64,000 nt of DNA from WVZL01 sp041862375 (GTDB lineage: Bacteria; Acidobacteriota; Aminicenantia; Aminicenantales; Aminicenantaceae): assembly GCA_041862375.1 (NCBI GenBank), contig JBGVTE010000141.1, forward strand, positions 92,551 through 156,550, given 5' to 3'. The position numbers were made by a program, and so were the translations under genes. This document shows, in pieces, positions 9,419-18,066 of the stretch (positions within the stretch are counted from its first letter, which is position 1; each line of letters begins with the position of its first letter). The notes beneath the pieces were generated by a model that saw nothing but the letters and a program-made list of their open reading frames with translations, ran no database searches and was not told where the DNA came from.

Positions 9419-10419
9419 AAGCCATGAGAATTCGTGACTATAACTCAACTTGCAAGAGAAGGTCGAAGAAACCAATAATAGGAATCGTCAGCTGGTTCCT
9501 AGCCATTGTGGTGGCATTAAACCTTACTGGGTGCCAGAAAGAAAAACCGGCCTCACAAGAAAGCCAACCCGCCATGGACTTTACTCCAAAACAGGTGGTG
9601 GGTCTTGGTCGTATCGAACCCGAGATGAAAATACTATCTCTCAACAGTGAGACCTCCGGAATCGTCACCAGGATAATCTTCCAACCCGGAAGTTTTGTAG
9701 CCAAGGGAGAGATTATTGTCGAACTTTCGAACGCGATAGAAAAAGCACGGCTGGAACAGGCGGAGGCCAAAGTCAAGTCTCAGATCTCCCGGATAGAAGC
9801 GGCAAGGGCGGAACTGGCTTCCATCAAGATCAAAACGGAAAACGCAAAGATAACCTTCGAGCGGGCCAAAACCCTCTACGAGCAGGATGCCGAAACGAAA
9901 TTTAACTACGACCGGGCCAAAACCGAATACGAATCGCTTGTTGAAGATGTCAAAAGGCTGGAAGCCGGCGTTGTCGCAGCCCAGAATCTGCTGAAGCAGT
10001 GCCAGGCCGACCACAGGCTGGCAAAAGCGGAATATGATCGGAAATTCATCAAGGCTCTGACTGAAGGAAGGCTCCTATCTCTGGACATTACCCTTGGGTC
10101 ATTGGTCTCTCCTGATAAGCCCTTTGGAACTTTCGCACCGAAGAGTCCGCTGGTTGCCCGCTGTGAAATTGATGAGATGTTTGCCGCAGAGGTGAGTCTG
10201 GGACAGAAGGCATACGTGAGAAACCCGGGTATGACCGATACTTTGGCCTGGGGGCAGGTCTCCTTTGTAGGGCCCTATCTGAGAAAGAAGTCAATCTTCT
10301 CTGACGAGGTCGGTGACCTTGAGGACAGACGTGTCCGCGAAATTTGGATCAACTTGGATCCGGATGCAAAGCTACTTTATGGAACCCGGGTGGAGTGTGT
10401 GGTCATTCTTAAAAGGTAA
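9415..10419 (+). CDS. HlyD/DevB-like membrane fusion lipoprotein
   Basis: 334 residues starting at GTG 9415, which overlaps the ATPase stop (GTGA); an ATG at 9424 is the alternative. The N-terminal helix ends in a lipobox (LNLTGC, Cys40), so it is probably a lipid-anchored adaptor. A biotinyl-lipoyl-like half (SGIVTRIIFQPGSFVAKGEI) is followed by a long alpha-hairpin (about residues 105-205) and the second half (RLLSLDITLGSLVSPDKPFG). It would bridge the FtsX-type permease to the outer membrane. Codon use is G+C-rich compared with the flanks. Confidence 0.88.
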   Translation: MKAMRIRDYNSTCKRRSKKPIIGIVSWFLAIVVALNLTGCQKEKPASQESQPAMDFTPKQVVGLGRIEPEMKILSLNSETSGIVTRIIFQPGSFVAKGEIIVELSNAIEKARLEQAEAKVKSQISRIEAARAELASIKIKTENAKITFERAKTLYEQDAETKFNYDRAKTEYESLVEDVKRLEAGVVAAQNLLKQCQADHRLAKAEYDRKFIKALTEGRLLSLDITLGSLVSPDKPFGTFAPKSPLVARCEIDEMFAAEVSLGQKAYVRNPGMTDTLAWGQVSFVGPYLRKKSIFSDEVGDLEDRRVREIWINLDPDAKLLYGTRVECVVILKR

Positions 10420-10432
10420 TCAAGCTGGAATT

Positions 10433-11554
10433 ATGCTGCGTTTTGCTCTTCGCTTCATCAGCTACGACAAGCCTAAATCGATCGGTGTCATCTTGGGCAT
10501 CGTAATCTCGATTTTCCTGGTCGGCCAACAGACAGGAATCTTCCTCTTCCTGACTGGAGCCATGTCATCTCTGGTCAACAACACAAAAGCCGACATCTGG
10601 GTGGTCGATAACAGGACGACAAACGTCAACGCCCTGGGGCCAATCGATATCCGAATCGGCTATCAGATCGAATCCCTTCCCGGTGTTAAAAAGGCCTATC
10701 CCCTGGTAATTGCAGGTGGTTCGGCTAAGTTCCGGGACGGGAAATCGGCTCCTGTCCAGATTATAGGCTCCCTGCCTCCCAGTTTCCGAGGAGGGCCCTG
10801 GAATATCGTCAAAGGCAGTCTTGATAACCTCATCGATGAGGGTGCAGTTTCGTCTGATGTCTTCGATAAGAAAAACCTGAATAACGCAGATCTGGGGACC
10901 CAGTTCGAGATCAACGGCAAGCGCGTCATAATAAGTGTCCAAACTAGGGGAGTGAGGAGCTTCGGTGGTATCTTTATTTTCACGACAGATTCAAGAGCCC
11001 GTGAGTTGGGAAAGATTCCCAAAAACAAGGTCAGTGCCTTCCTAATCGATGTGGAGGAAGGAGCGGATCCGCTAGCAATTCGTGACTACATCAACAGGAC
11101 ATTGTTCGGGGTGCGGGCTTGGACGAAAAAGGAATTTTCGAGGGCGACAGTCTCGACCATCCTCTCAACCAGCGGCATCGCCTTCTCAATCGGCACACTC
11201 ATTATCTTTGCTGCTATATCGGGGATGATCATCATCGGTTTGACCATGTATTCAGCGGCTGTGGACAGGCTCCGGGACTACGGGACACTCAAGGCGATCG
11301 GAGCTGACAACACTTACATACGAAACCTGATCTTGACTCAGGCTATCTTCTTTGCGCTCACAGGCTATGGGATAGCCATTATCCTCATCCAAGGATTTCA
11401 GAGAGGGATTGCTAACTCAGGCGTATTATTTAACTATAGTACAGCAATTAAAATCGCTTTCTTCATTGTTACTATCCTTATCTCCCTTGGTGGAGCAGCG
11501 TTTGCTATGCACCGTATAGCCAGGCTAGAGCCTGCTAGTGTATTCAGAGCATGA
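10433..11554 (+). CDS. FtsX-family ABC permease, DevC-like
   Basis: 373 residues from ATG 10433, chosen because translation there begins with MLRFALRFISYDKPKS, the typical amphipathic entry of DevC-type permeases; longer in-frame starts lie inside the adaptor gene. TM1 is at ~20-40, a MacB-like periplasmic domain follows (about 45-250), and three C-terminal helices form the FtsX domain with the cytoplasmic RLRDYGTLKAIGA motif. It is the third gene of the DevA-B-C-like exporter. The last ~150 bases return to A+T-rich composition. Confidence 0.85.
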   Translation: MLRFALRFISYDKPKSIGVILGIVISIFLVGQQTGIFLFLTGAMSSLVNNTKADIWVVDNRTTNVNALGPIDIRIGYQIESLPGVKKAYPLVIAGGSAKFRDGKSAPVQIIGSLPPSFRGGPWNIVKGSLDNLIDEGAVSSDVFDKKNLNNADLGTQFEINGKRVIISVQTRGVRSFGGIFIFTTDSRARELGKIPKNKVSAFLIDVEEGADPLAIRDYINRTLFGVRAWTKKEFSRATVSTILSTSGIAFSIGTLIIFAAISGMIIIGLTMYSAAVDRLRDYGTLKAIGADNTYIRNLILTQAIFFALTGYGIAIILIQGFQRGIANSGVLFNYSTAIKIAFFIVTILISLGGAAFAMHRIARLEPASVFRA

Positions 11555-11706
11555 CCTTAACTCGCACCTGGCATTCACAGCAATGACAAATAACAGAAAT
11601 ACGAAAATATGATATAAAATACTATAAAGAAGAAGGCGGATGGGGAAGTGAAGAAGTAAGATGTAACTGTGATTATTGTTGATGGCGGGTTATTGAAAAG
11701 AGAAAT

Positions 11707-12825
11707 TTATCTTTTTTTCACCTCATTAAGGGTTTCTTCGATGAGTGAAAGGCCGTTCAGTAAATATTCTTCCTCACTCCCGAATCCAAAACGGAGGTAA
11801 TGGTCCATTTCAAAATGGTCTCCGGGAACGATGAGAACACTTTTTTCATGAATGAGCTTTTGTACTAGTTGAGTTGAGTTTATCTTTAGATTGTAACTTA
11901 TAAAGGCGATAGCACCAGCTTGTGGTCGGACAAGATTGAGAATGCCATCTTGTTTATGAACCCATGATTCAAACAGAGCAAAGTTTGTTTTCAGGATGCT
12001 TTTTGTCCTTTCCAGTATTTTTTCTCGGTTGTGAGGAGTAAGAGCGATTTGAGCGAGCCGGTCACATAAAATACTCGGTGCTATGGTGGTGTAGTCATGG
12101 TAAGGCCATGTTCTTTTAATTAATTCTTCAGGCGCAACAATCCAGCCTATTCTCAAGCCAGGAAGACCGTAAGCTTTGGAGAGGCCATTGACCACAATAA
12201 CCTTATCATATTTCCCATAAAAGCTTTGAGTTAACTTTCCCGCGAATTCTGCTCCCTGGTACACTTCATCAGCCAGAATCCAAGCTCCCGACGTGTCAGC
12301 ACAATTTACTATGGTTTCCATTGCCTCTTCGCTTAAAATAGCTCCAGTAGGATTATTGGGATTTGTAATAACAATCAGTTTTGTTTTATCAGTAACCAAT
12401 TTCTTTAGCTCTTCCAAGTCAGGAGCCCAGTTTAAATTCTCCCTGAGGTAAAGAGGCTTTACAGAGGCTCCGAATCCCCTTAAGAGCCCCCACATTTGCA
12501 TGTAATTGGGAAGCATGAAGATAACCTCGTCGCCAGGCTCAATTTTACTCCAGATTGAGATAAAGTTGGCTTCAGCAGAACCATTTGTCACCAAGATATG
12601 TTCTTCTGAACTCTGAGCATAGAGTTTAGATATCAATTCTCTTAGTTCAGGTGTGCCGTTAGTCTGGCAATAGCCGAGCCTTAGCATTTGTATTTCCTCT
12701 AGTTCTTCTTGTGAAATAAACTCTTGGAGAGAAAGAGGATGGACTCCACTTTCAGAAAGGTTATAAGAGACAACATTTTCCCAGACTGATTGCATTCGTT
12801 CCATTTTAAAAGGTTCTATTTTCAT
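11707..12825 (-). CDS. PLP-dependent class I/II aminotransferase
   Basis: 372 residues of fold-type I. Visible are TNPNNPTG (Asn157), ILADEVYQG (Asp186 and Tyr189 for the PLP ring), the Schiff-base lysine in NGLSKAYG (Lys217), the phosphate-binding Arg225 in LRIGW, and a C-terminal substrate-carboxylate Arg in DHYLRFGFG. The substrate specificity cannot be read. It is the last gene of the long minus-strand operon that starts near 22.3 kb, 22 bases after the Oxa1-like gene. Confidence 0.88.
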   Translation of the reverse strand: MKIEPFKMERMQSVWENVVSYNLSESGVHPLSLQEFISQEELEEIQMLRLGYCQTNGTPELRELISKLYAQSSEEHILVTNGSAEANFISIWSKIEPGDEVIFMLPNYMQMWGLLRGFGASVKPLYLRENLNWAPDLEELKKLVTDKTKLIVITNPNNPTGAILSEEAMETIVNCADTSGAWILADEVYQGAEFAGKLTQSFYGKYDKVIVVNGLSKAYGLPGLRIGWIVAPEELIKRTWPYHDYTTIAPSILCDRLAQIALTPHNREKILERTKSILKTNFALFESWVHKQDGILNLVRPQAGAIAFISYNLKINSTQLVQKLIHEKSVLIVPGDHFEMDHYLRFGFGSEEEYLLNGLSLIEETLNEVKKR

Positions 12826-12847
12826 GACTGTATCCTTTCAGGAAATG

Positions 12848-13675
12848 TCAAATTTCAACCCTGAAAATCCCTTTAAGTACAAAACCAAAAATTATTGATA
12901 AGGCAAAATAGACGATAAGCCAGTGTATGCGCCAGCCGAAAAGATCCATGTTTTTTGATGGATACATTACTTCTACCGCTTTAACAGGTAAAGCTCCTGG
13001 TAGAGGAGCTTCACCCGGATTGTACATTTCATCGATAAAGTTCCGACTTACTTTGAGAGGAGAGATTTTAGTAAAGGATCTTTGAGCTACAGAAACTTTT
13101 TTTGTAAATTTCTGGTCGTTTATCTCAAAATTAAGTATATGGAGACCTTTTTCTCTTGCTTTCAGCCTCCAGTTTATCTCATTTTCATCTTCAATCCTCA
13201 GAGGAGGAGTATCGATTATTAAAGCCTGAGATGCTTCAATAGCGATATCGAAATCTAAAGGATTTTGATACTCCTTTAATTTTACTTTTAAAATTGTTTC
13301 CTCTCCAGTCTTTAAAGATTGGTATCCAAACCAGAGATTAAGCTGAAATAGTATTAGCACAAGGGGAATTATCATTATCAACAGGGGTTTTACTGAGTAA
13401 CTGAGATATTTTAGGTTATAACGAAGGATTTTTCCCTGAGCCTTGAGTGTTAATCTCAGACTGTCTTTGAAAAGTCGAAGTTCGAGAAGGTGAGCTTTTA
13501 TTTTATCTTTGACTTTTCTAATTCCTTCCTGGTTGGATGCGAAACGGAAGATGAGAAGCATCATAAGTCCAGTCAGAAGCGAGATTAGAATCATGCCAAA
13601 CCAAGGGCTTAGATTTCTAAAAGGCATAAAGATGAATTCAAATAATTTGCTGAAAAGCGAGTTAAAAAACCACAT
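12848..13675 (-). CDS. Membrane protein with Oxa1-superfamily (EMC3/TMCO1/DUF106)-like topology
   Basis: 275 residues. TM1 is at about 24-44, then a basic/acidic coiled-coil-like cytoplasmic helix (48-85), TM2 with the segment VKPLLIMIIPLVLILFQLNL (92-113), an extracytoplasmic beta-rich region (115-245), and a final helix with GWRIHWLIVYFALSIIF. The long helix between TM1 and TM2, the K-P-x-L...P in TM2 and the W-x(3)-Y-x(3)-S pattern in TM3 recall the DUF106/EMC3 branch of Oxa1 insertases. This is inference from motif memory, and the large inserted domain is unusual. It sits between a small RHH-like gene and an aminotransferase in the phosphohydrolase operon. Confidence 0.5.
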   Translation of the reverse strand: MWFFNSLFSKLFEFIFMPFRNLSPWFGMILISLLTGLMMLLIFRFASNQEGIRKVKDKIKAHLLELRLFKDSLRLTLKAQGKILRYNLKYLSYSVKPLLIMIIPLVLILFQLNLWFGYQSLKTGEETILKVKLKEYQNPLDFDIAIEASQALIIDTPPLRIEDENEINWRLKAREKGLHILNFEINDQKFTKKVSVAQRSFTKISPLKVSRNFIDEMYNPGEAPLPGALPVKAVEVMYPSKNMDLFGWRIHWLIVYFALSIIFGFVLKGIFRVEI

Positions 13676-13694
13676 AATATAAGTTATGACTTTG

Positions 13695-13886
13695 TTATGA
13701 AATGTAACCGAGTCCTTTAAGCTTTTTCTTGATCTCTTCTTCAGAGCCTGATTCTTCTATTTTGGCAATCTCTTTTTCCAGACAGTGAGTGATAAACTCT
13801 TCTGGGGAAGAATAGCCTGATAATTGGGCTAATTTTTTAACCTTGTCCAATAAATCTTTATCAATCTTAATTTTGGCTTTGCCCAT
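13695..13886 (-). CDS. Small ribbon-helix-helix-like protein
   Basis: 63 residues. The first 45 (IKIDKDLLDKVKKLAQLSGY, then SSPEEFITHCLEKEI) match the strand-helix-helix pattern of Arc/CopG DNA-binding proteins. The C-terminus LKGLGYIS resembles the short tails seen at the ends of sulfatase-like proteins, which may be chance. It is encoded between a phosphohydrolase gene and the Oxa1-like gene and could be an operon regulator or a small accessory protein. Confidence 0.6.
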   Translation of the reverse strand: MGKAKIKIDKDLLDKVKKLAQLSGYSSPEEFITHCLEKEIAKIEESGSEEEIKKKLKGLGYIS

Positions 13887-13942
13887 GTATATCTCCTAAA
13901 TTTATTTTTCTAGTTAATTTCATTCTCGGTCTTTCTCATTAC

Positions 13943-15928
13943 TTAAAATACAGGTTTCCCGATCATCTCTTTTGGTTGCTCAATCCCGAATATAGAAAGG
14001 ATTGTAGGAGTCAAATCATAAAGAGCAGGATATTCAGCCTTTACTTTTCTGTTAATAAAGAGAATTCCGGGTATAACACTTGAGTCCATGCAGTGATCTC
14101 CGCTCCATTTTTCAGTGTTGTCTTCAATGACATTTAGCGGAATTCGGCCGAGAGGTGTACTCCATGAAGCACGGTAACCACGGTTGTAGCCGACAATAAT
14201 ATCAGGGGCCTGCTCAACATAACGGCCTTTGTAGATATCTTTTGCAGCGTAGGCTTTTAAAATCACCGCTTCACCTGTTTTCGGGTCCTTGGCCTTTTCC
14301 AGTTTTTGAATAATTTCTCTGACCAATGCTTCCTTTTCTCCACCAGGTTTCACGATTCCTTCTCTTTCCCTCCCTTCTTGATTAATATAGAGACTGTTTA
14401 TTCCATAAGCGTAAGCCTTTGTTTTTGACCAATTTGTGTTTAAGAAGAATTCTTCTCGGCCCTGTCTCCATCTATTGATGAGATTAAGGTATCCATTTTC
14501 TTTGAGCCATGTGTTTAAATTGAATGAGCGGCGGAATGGAGTAAAGCCATGGTCTGACATGACCATCAGGATAGTGTTTTTATCTGTCTTTTCCATTGCC
14601 TTTGCCAGAAATTTATCCATTTCAAGATAGATATTCTCAATTACTTTCCCGTATTTAGATGCAAGAGTGGAGTCGTACATAGGATGTTCCTTGTCTATAA
14701 GGCGCCAGAACATATGCTGCCGTTGGTCGGTGCTTGAGACATAGTAAAAAAGAAGTCCGGAGTCGAACCTCGATAATTCATGGTCAAACATCTCTTCTCT
14801 TTCCTTCAGCACAAAGTCGTCTATTTTAAGGAATTCATGTTCATCTAAAACACCGTGATCAAGTGCTTTAGTGTCAGCTGGTAAACCTTTAGTAAAGAAA
14901 GGCCCGAATTTCTTTTCGAGCTCCTCCGAGTAGCTTTTGGGTGTGGAAATGGGAAGAGCTGCATTTCCTGGGTCTATATTAATCGGAGAAACGTAAAGCT
15001 TAAAATGAGGACGGATTTGTTTAAGGTAAAACTGGCAAATTCCGCTTACGCTCTGGGTAGGAATCATAGAGAATCGAACTTTCTTCCACTCGCTCCATTC
15101 TCCTTCCTTAAGTATGAATTCGTTGTTTTGAATTAGAATCTTGGCTACAAGATTTACGGGATCGATAAAAACTTTGAAATCGATCGAGGATTCAGGCCGA
15201 TCTTTTTTAAATGTATTCCGAGGACCGGGAAGCTTATCTTCAACTATATTATCAATCACAAATACTTCATGGATTCTTCCTCCTCCTATATCTTCCTTTA
15301 ATTCTGTTGGCTCTGTTGTGTAGTAGTTAAAAATACCGTATGTGCCAAGGATATCCGGAGTGTTCATTCCGGAGATTGTTCTTTGCTTTGTGTGAACTGG
15401 AGGGTAATTGGATGGGATTTTAAAGATAGTAGCGGGGATATCGTATTCTTCAAGAATCTTCCAGAAGGCTTTTCCCTGACGGAGCTGTTTAACCTCTCCT
15501 CCGGAGAGGGGGAAGACATAATCTCCGATTGTTATCGTCTTTTTTGCTTCTTCAGTTTGAGAAGAGGAAAACACAGGGAGATAATTTTCTGGATCTCGAT
15601 GAATGAAGTCGAAAATTGCATGGCCGCCGGGGTTAGTTCCTGTTATGAAATTTGACCAGGCTACCGGACTCTGAGGCGGATTGCTTGTGCGAAGTGCTTT
15701 AAAACTTCCTTCGCTTCTCAGGCGCTGGAAATGGGGAAGTTTTCCTTGGTCCATTAATATTTGGACAAGGTGAGGATCCATTCCGTCAAGCCCGAGAATT
15801 ATTACTTTTTTTGATGTTTCCCTTTTTCCAAAGGCTCTTAAAAGGCGCTCTGAAGTTGTCCCTAAGGTAAAAATTGAACCTGCACTTAAGCTCAGTTTGA
15901 TGAATTCTCTCCTGTTCAATTTATTCAT
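13943..15928 (-). CDS. Tat-exported alkaline-phosphatase-superfamily phosphohydrolase
   Basis: 661 residues beginning with a twin-arginine signal (NRREFIKLSLSAG). The core is of the type I phosphodiesterase/nucleotide pyrophosphatase group: metal ligand Asp48 in LGLDGMD, nucleophile Ser87 in QSPVAWSNFITG (aligned ten residues before the Gly of TG, as the Thr of NPPs), STDQRQHMFW for further metal ligands, SDHGF and GDHCMD for the second site. It is probably a periplasmic phosphoesterase or phosphotransferase acting on a glycan or lipid head group, but the substrate is unknown. The start overlaps the upstream paralog by eight bases. Confidence 0.85.
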   Translation of the reverse strand: MNKLNRREFIKLSLSAGSIFTLGTTSERLLRAFGKRETSKKVIILGLDGMDPHLVQILMDQGKLPHFQRLRSEGSFKALRTSNPPQSPVAWSNFITGTNPGGHAIFDFIHRDPENYLPVFSSSQTEEAKKTITIGDYVFPLSGGEVKQLRQGKAFWKILEEYDIPATIFKIPSNYPPVHTKQRTISGMNTPDILGTYGIFNYYTTEPTELKEDIGGGRIHEVFVIDNIVEDKLPGPRNTFKKDRPESSIDFKVFIDPVNLVAKILIQNNEFILKEGEWSEWKKVRFSMIPTQSVSGICQFYLKQIRPHFKLYVSPINIDPGNAALPISTPKSYSEELEKKFGPFFTKGLPADTKALDHGVLDEHEFLKIDDFVLKEREEMFDHELSRFDSGLLFYYVSSTDQRQHMFWRLIDKEHPMYDSTLASKYGKVIENIYLEMDKFLAKAMEKTDKNTILMVMSDHGFTPFRRSFNLNTWLKENGYLNLINRWRQGREEFFLNTNWSKTKAYAYGINSLYINQEGREREGIVKPGGEKEALVREIIQKLEKAKDPKTGEAVILKAYAAKDIYKGRYVEQAPDIIVGYNRGYRASWSTPLGRIPLNVIEDNTEKWSGDHCMDSSVIPGILFINRKVKAEYPALYDLTPTILSIFGIEQPKEMIGKPVF

Positions 15929-18065
15929 TTTTTCTTTCCTTTTTGTCTTTGAAAAAATACCGGGGATTTATCAGGGAATTTCCGTCCATGTGTTGAGGGG
16001 CTTGAAAGCCGAATAACTCAAGAGCAGTGGGAGCTATGTCAATCAGGGATGGGGATTTGATTTTAATTTTCTTGGTACAGAAGAATACTCCTGGAACTAT
16101 TCGAGGGTCTATGCAGTGGTCTCCACTCCAGGCTTTTGTATTATCATCGAAAGCACGATTATTTACTTTCCCTGTAACTGAGTCCCAGGAAATACGGTAC
16201 CCCTCGTTGTATCCGATGATAAGGTCAGGGCAATGTTCCTTATAAGGACCTGGTGGAAGCTCATCCCTGTCATAGACTTTGTTAATTGCCACCTCTCCAT
16301 GCATTTCATCCTTGAGGCCACTCAATTTGCTGATAAGCTCTTCTTTTAAAGCCTGCGTTTCCTCACCAGGATTGACTATTCCCTTTGATTCTCTTCCTTT
16401 CTGGTTTATGTACAGACCACCCAGACCCAGTGCGTAAGCTTTGGTTCTTTCCCAGTCAACGTCTTTAAACCACTCATCGCTCACATCCTTTTCCTCGTTT
16501 AAAGATAAGTAACCTTTGATATGAAGCCATGAGTTAAGGTTGACTCCTCGCCGGAACGATTTAAAACCGTGGTCAGACATGATGATTAGTAGGCTTTTAG
16601 TGTCAATTTCATTCCTGATTCTTCCTACCATTTCATCCATTTTTATGTAGAGGTCCTCAATTACTTTGTGATTCATCGTGGCTTGTCTGTCTTTCAGGGA
16701 AGGATTCTTGATGTCAAGATATCGCCAGAACATATGCTGGATGCTGTCGGTTGTCTCAAAGACGCAGATAACAAGTCCCTTTTTTGTTTTCTCCATGGCA
16801 TTGAAGAGCATATTTTCCCATTCCTTATGATTGGCGTAAGTCAATTCCAGGAAAGCTTTTTCGCTGAGTATGTTTTCATTGAGAGCCCAAGTATCGTTAG
16901 CTTCGCCCAGTGTTATGAAGCTCCCCAGGAGTTTTGCCAGGTATATCGAGTAGATAAATGGATGGGAAATGGGAAGAGCCGGCTTTTCAGGGTCGATATT
17001 GAGTGGACTTAGATACATTTCAAAGTGAGGAGATATTTGAGAAATATAAAATTTGCAGATTGCTCTTATTTTCATGCCCCAACCAGGGCAGAAAGTGAGC
17101 TTCACCCAGTCAGAGAAGGTTTCTTTTTTCAAGATAAATTTTTTCCCAGATACTTCAACAAGTGCCTCCTCTTTTTCTCTATCTATAGTTATTTTAAGCG
17201 GAAGGCAAAGTTCTTCTTCTTTTTTTAAGAGAGAATTATCAGGGCCTGATATGTAAGTTTCAATCTCGTTTCCTTCGATTTTAACCGGAATTGTTATTCC
17301 TTCCTCCAGTTTCCTTAGATTTTCTTTGTCTGAAGTATAAAATGAGAAGGTTCCTTGACTTCCCTTGAGGTCAGGAGCACACATGCCAGAGAGGAGGTGG
17401 CCTGAGAATTTTTCAGGCGGAAATGTAATAGGAACTCTTAAGATAGTGCTAAAAATTCCTTTTTCTCCCAGGATTTTCCAGAAAGGAATGCTTCTGCGTA
17501 GTCCCTTGATTTCAGGTTTTGAAAGAGGAATGCTATATTTTCCGAAAGAAAGGACTCTCTTGGGCTTGCCGATTCTGGCAGAGGAGAGGTCAGGCAGATA
17601 TGTTTTGGGATCTCGGCTGAGAAAATCAAAAATATTGTGTTTTGAAGGATTAGAACCTGTCATGAAAGAAGACCAGGCCACAGGAGATATAGCGGGAGTT
17701 GTCGTTTTAAGAGGAGTATAGGTTCCTTCGTCTTTAATCTTGGAGAAATTGGGAAGTTTACCTTCCGACATATATTTCTCCACAAGGGATGGTTCTAGGC
17801 CGTCGAGCCCGACTATTACCAGCTTGCTGATTTTACTCTTTTTGTAGGCTTTTTGCCCTCTTATTGTTCGCAAGAGAAAACGAAAGGGCCAGGATATAAA
17901 AGAGAAAATAGCCAGAAAAAAAGTTATAAAAAGAATGAGGAATGAAGAGAGGAAGGCAAAACCAGCTCCAGGGCCTATGTAAGCTTCAAGAGGAATGACA
18001 GCAGAGATTAAGAAAAGCATAAAAAGGCCAAATTTTCTATTCTTTCTAGAGATTTTTATCATCAT
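15921..18065 (-). CDS. Membrane-anchored alkaline-phosphatase-superfamily phosphohydrolase (paralog 2)
   Basis: 714 residues. Two N-terminal hydrophobic segments flank AYIGPGAGFAFLSS (residues ~28-42), a leader that recurs in bacterial members, and are followed by a basic stretch. The catalytic domain shows VGLDGLEP, nucleophile Ser in AISPVAWSSFMTG, TTDSIQHMFWR, SDHGF and GDHCID, the same metal and nucleophile set as the paralog at 13943, to which it is closely similar over its whole length. The active site faces either side depending on helix number, and two helices would keep it cytoplasmic. The gene lies one base from paralog 3. Confidence 0.85.
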   Translation of the reverse strand: MMIKISRKNRKFGLFMLFLISAVIPLEAYIGPGAGFAFLSSFLILFITFFLAIFSFISWPFRFLLRTIRGQKAYKKSKISKLVIVGLDGLEPSLVEKYMSEGKLPNFSKIKDEGTYTPLKTTTPAISPVAWSSFMTGSNPSKHNIFDFLSRDPKTYLPDLSSARIGKPKRVLSFGKYSIPLSKPEIKGLRRSIPFWKILGEKGIFSTILRVPITFPPEKFSGHLLSGMCAPDLKGSQGTFSFYTSDKENLRKLEEGITIPVKIEGNEIETYISGPDNSLLKKEEELCLPLKITIDREKEEALVEVSGKKFILKKETFSDWVKLTFCPGWGMKIRAICKFYISQISPHFEMYLSPLNIDPEKPALPISHPFIYSIYLAKLLGSFITLGEANDTWALNENILSEKAFLELTYANHKEWENMLFNAMEKTKKGLVICVFETTDSIQHMFWRYLDIKNPSLKDRQATMNHKVIEDLYIKMDEMVGRIRNEIDTKSLLIIMSDHGFKSFRRGVNLNSWLHIKGYLSLNEEKDVSDEWFKDVDWERTKAYALGLGGLYINQKGRESKGIVNPGEETQALKEELISKLSGLKDEMHGEVAINKVYDRDELPPGPYKEHCPDLIIGYNEGYRISWDSVTGKVNNRAFDDNTKAWSGDHCIDPRIVPGVFFCTKKIKIKSPSLIDIAPTALELFGFQAPQHMDGNSLINPRYFFKDKKERKNE

Positions 18066-18066
18066 T

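Noticed and set aside
9634..10014. 126-residue minus-strand ORF inside the adaptor gene
   Set aside because: Antisense to a well-supported HlyD-family gene in G+C-rich sequence, where stop-free shadow frames are expected.
10313..10432. 40-residue upstream extension of the DevC-like permease
   Set aside because: It lies inside the adaptor gene in another frame, and the family N-terminus begins at 10433.
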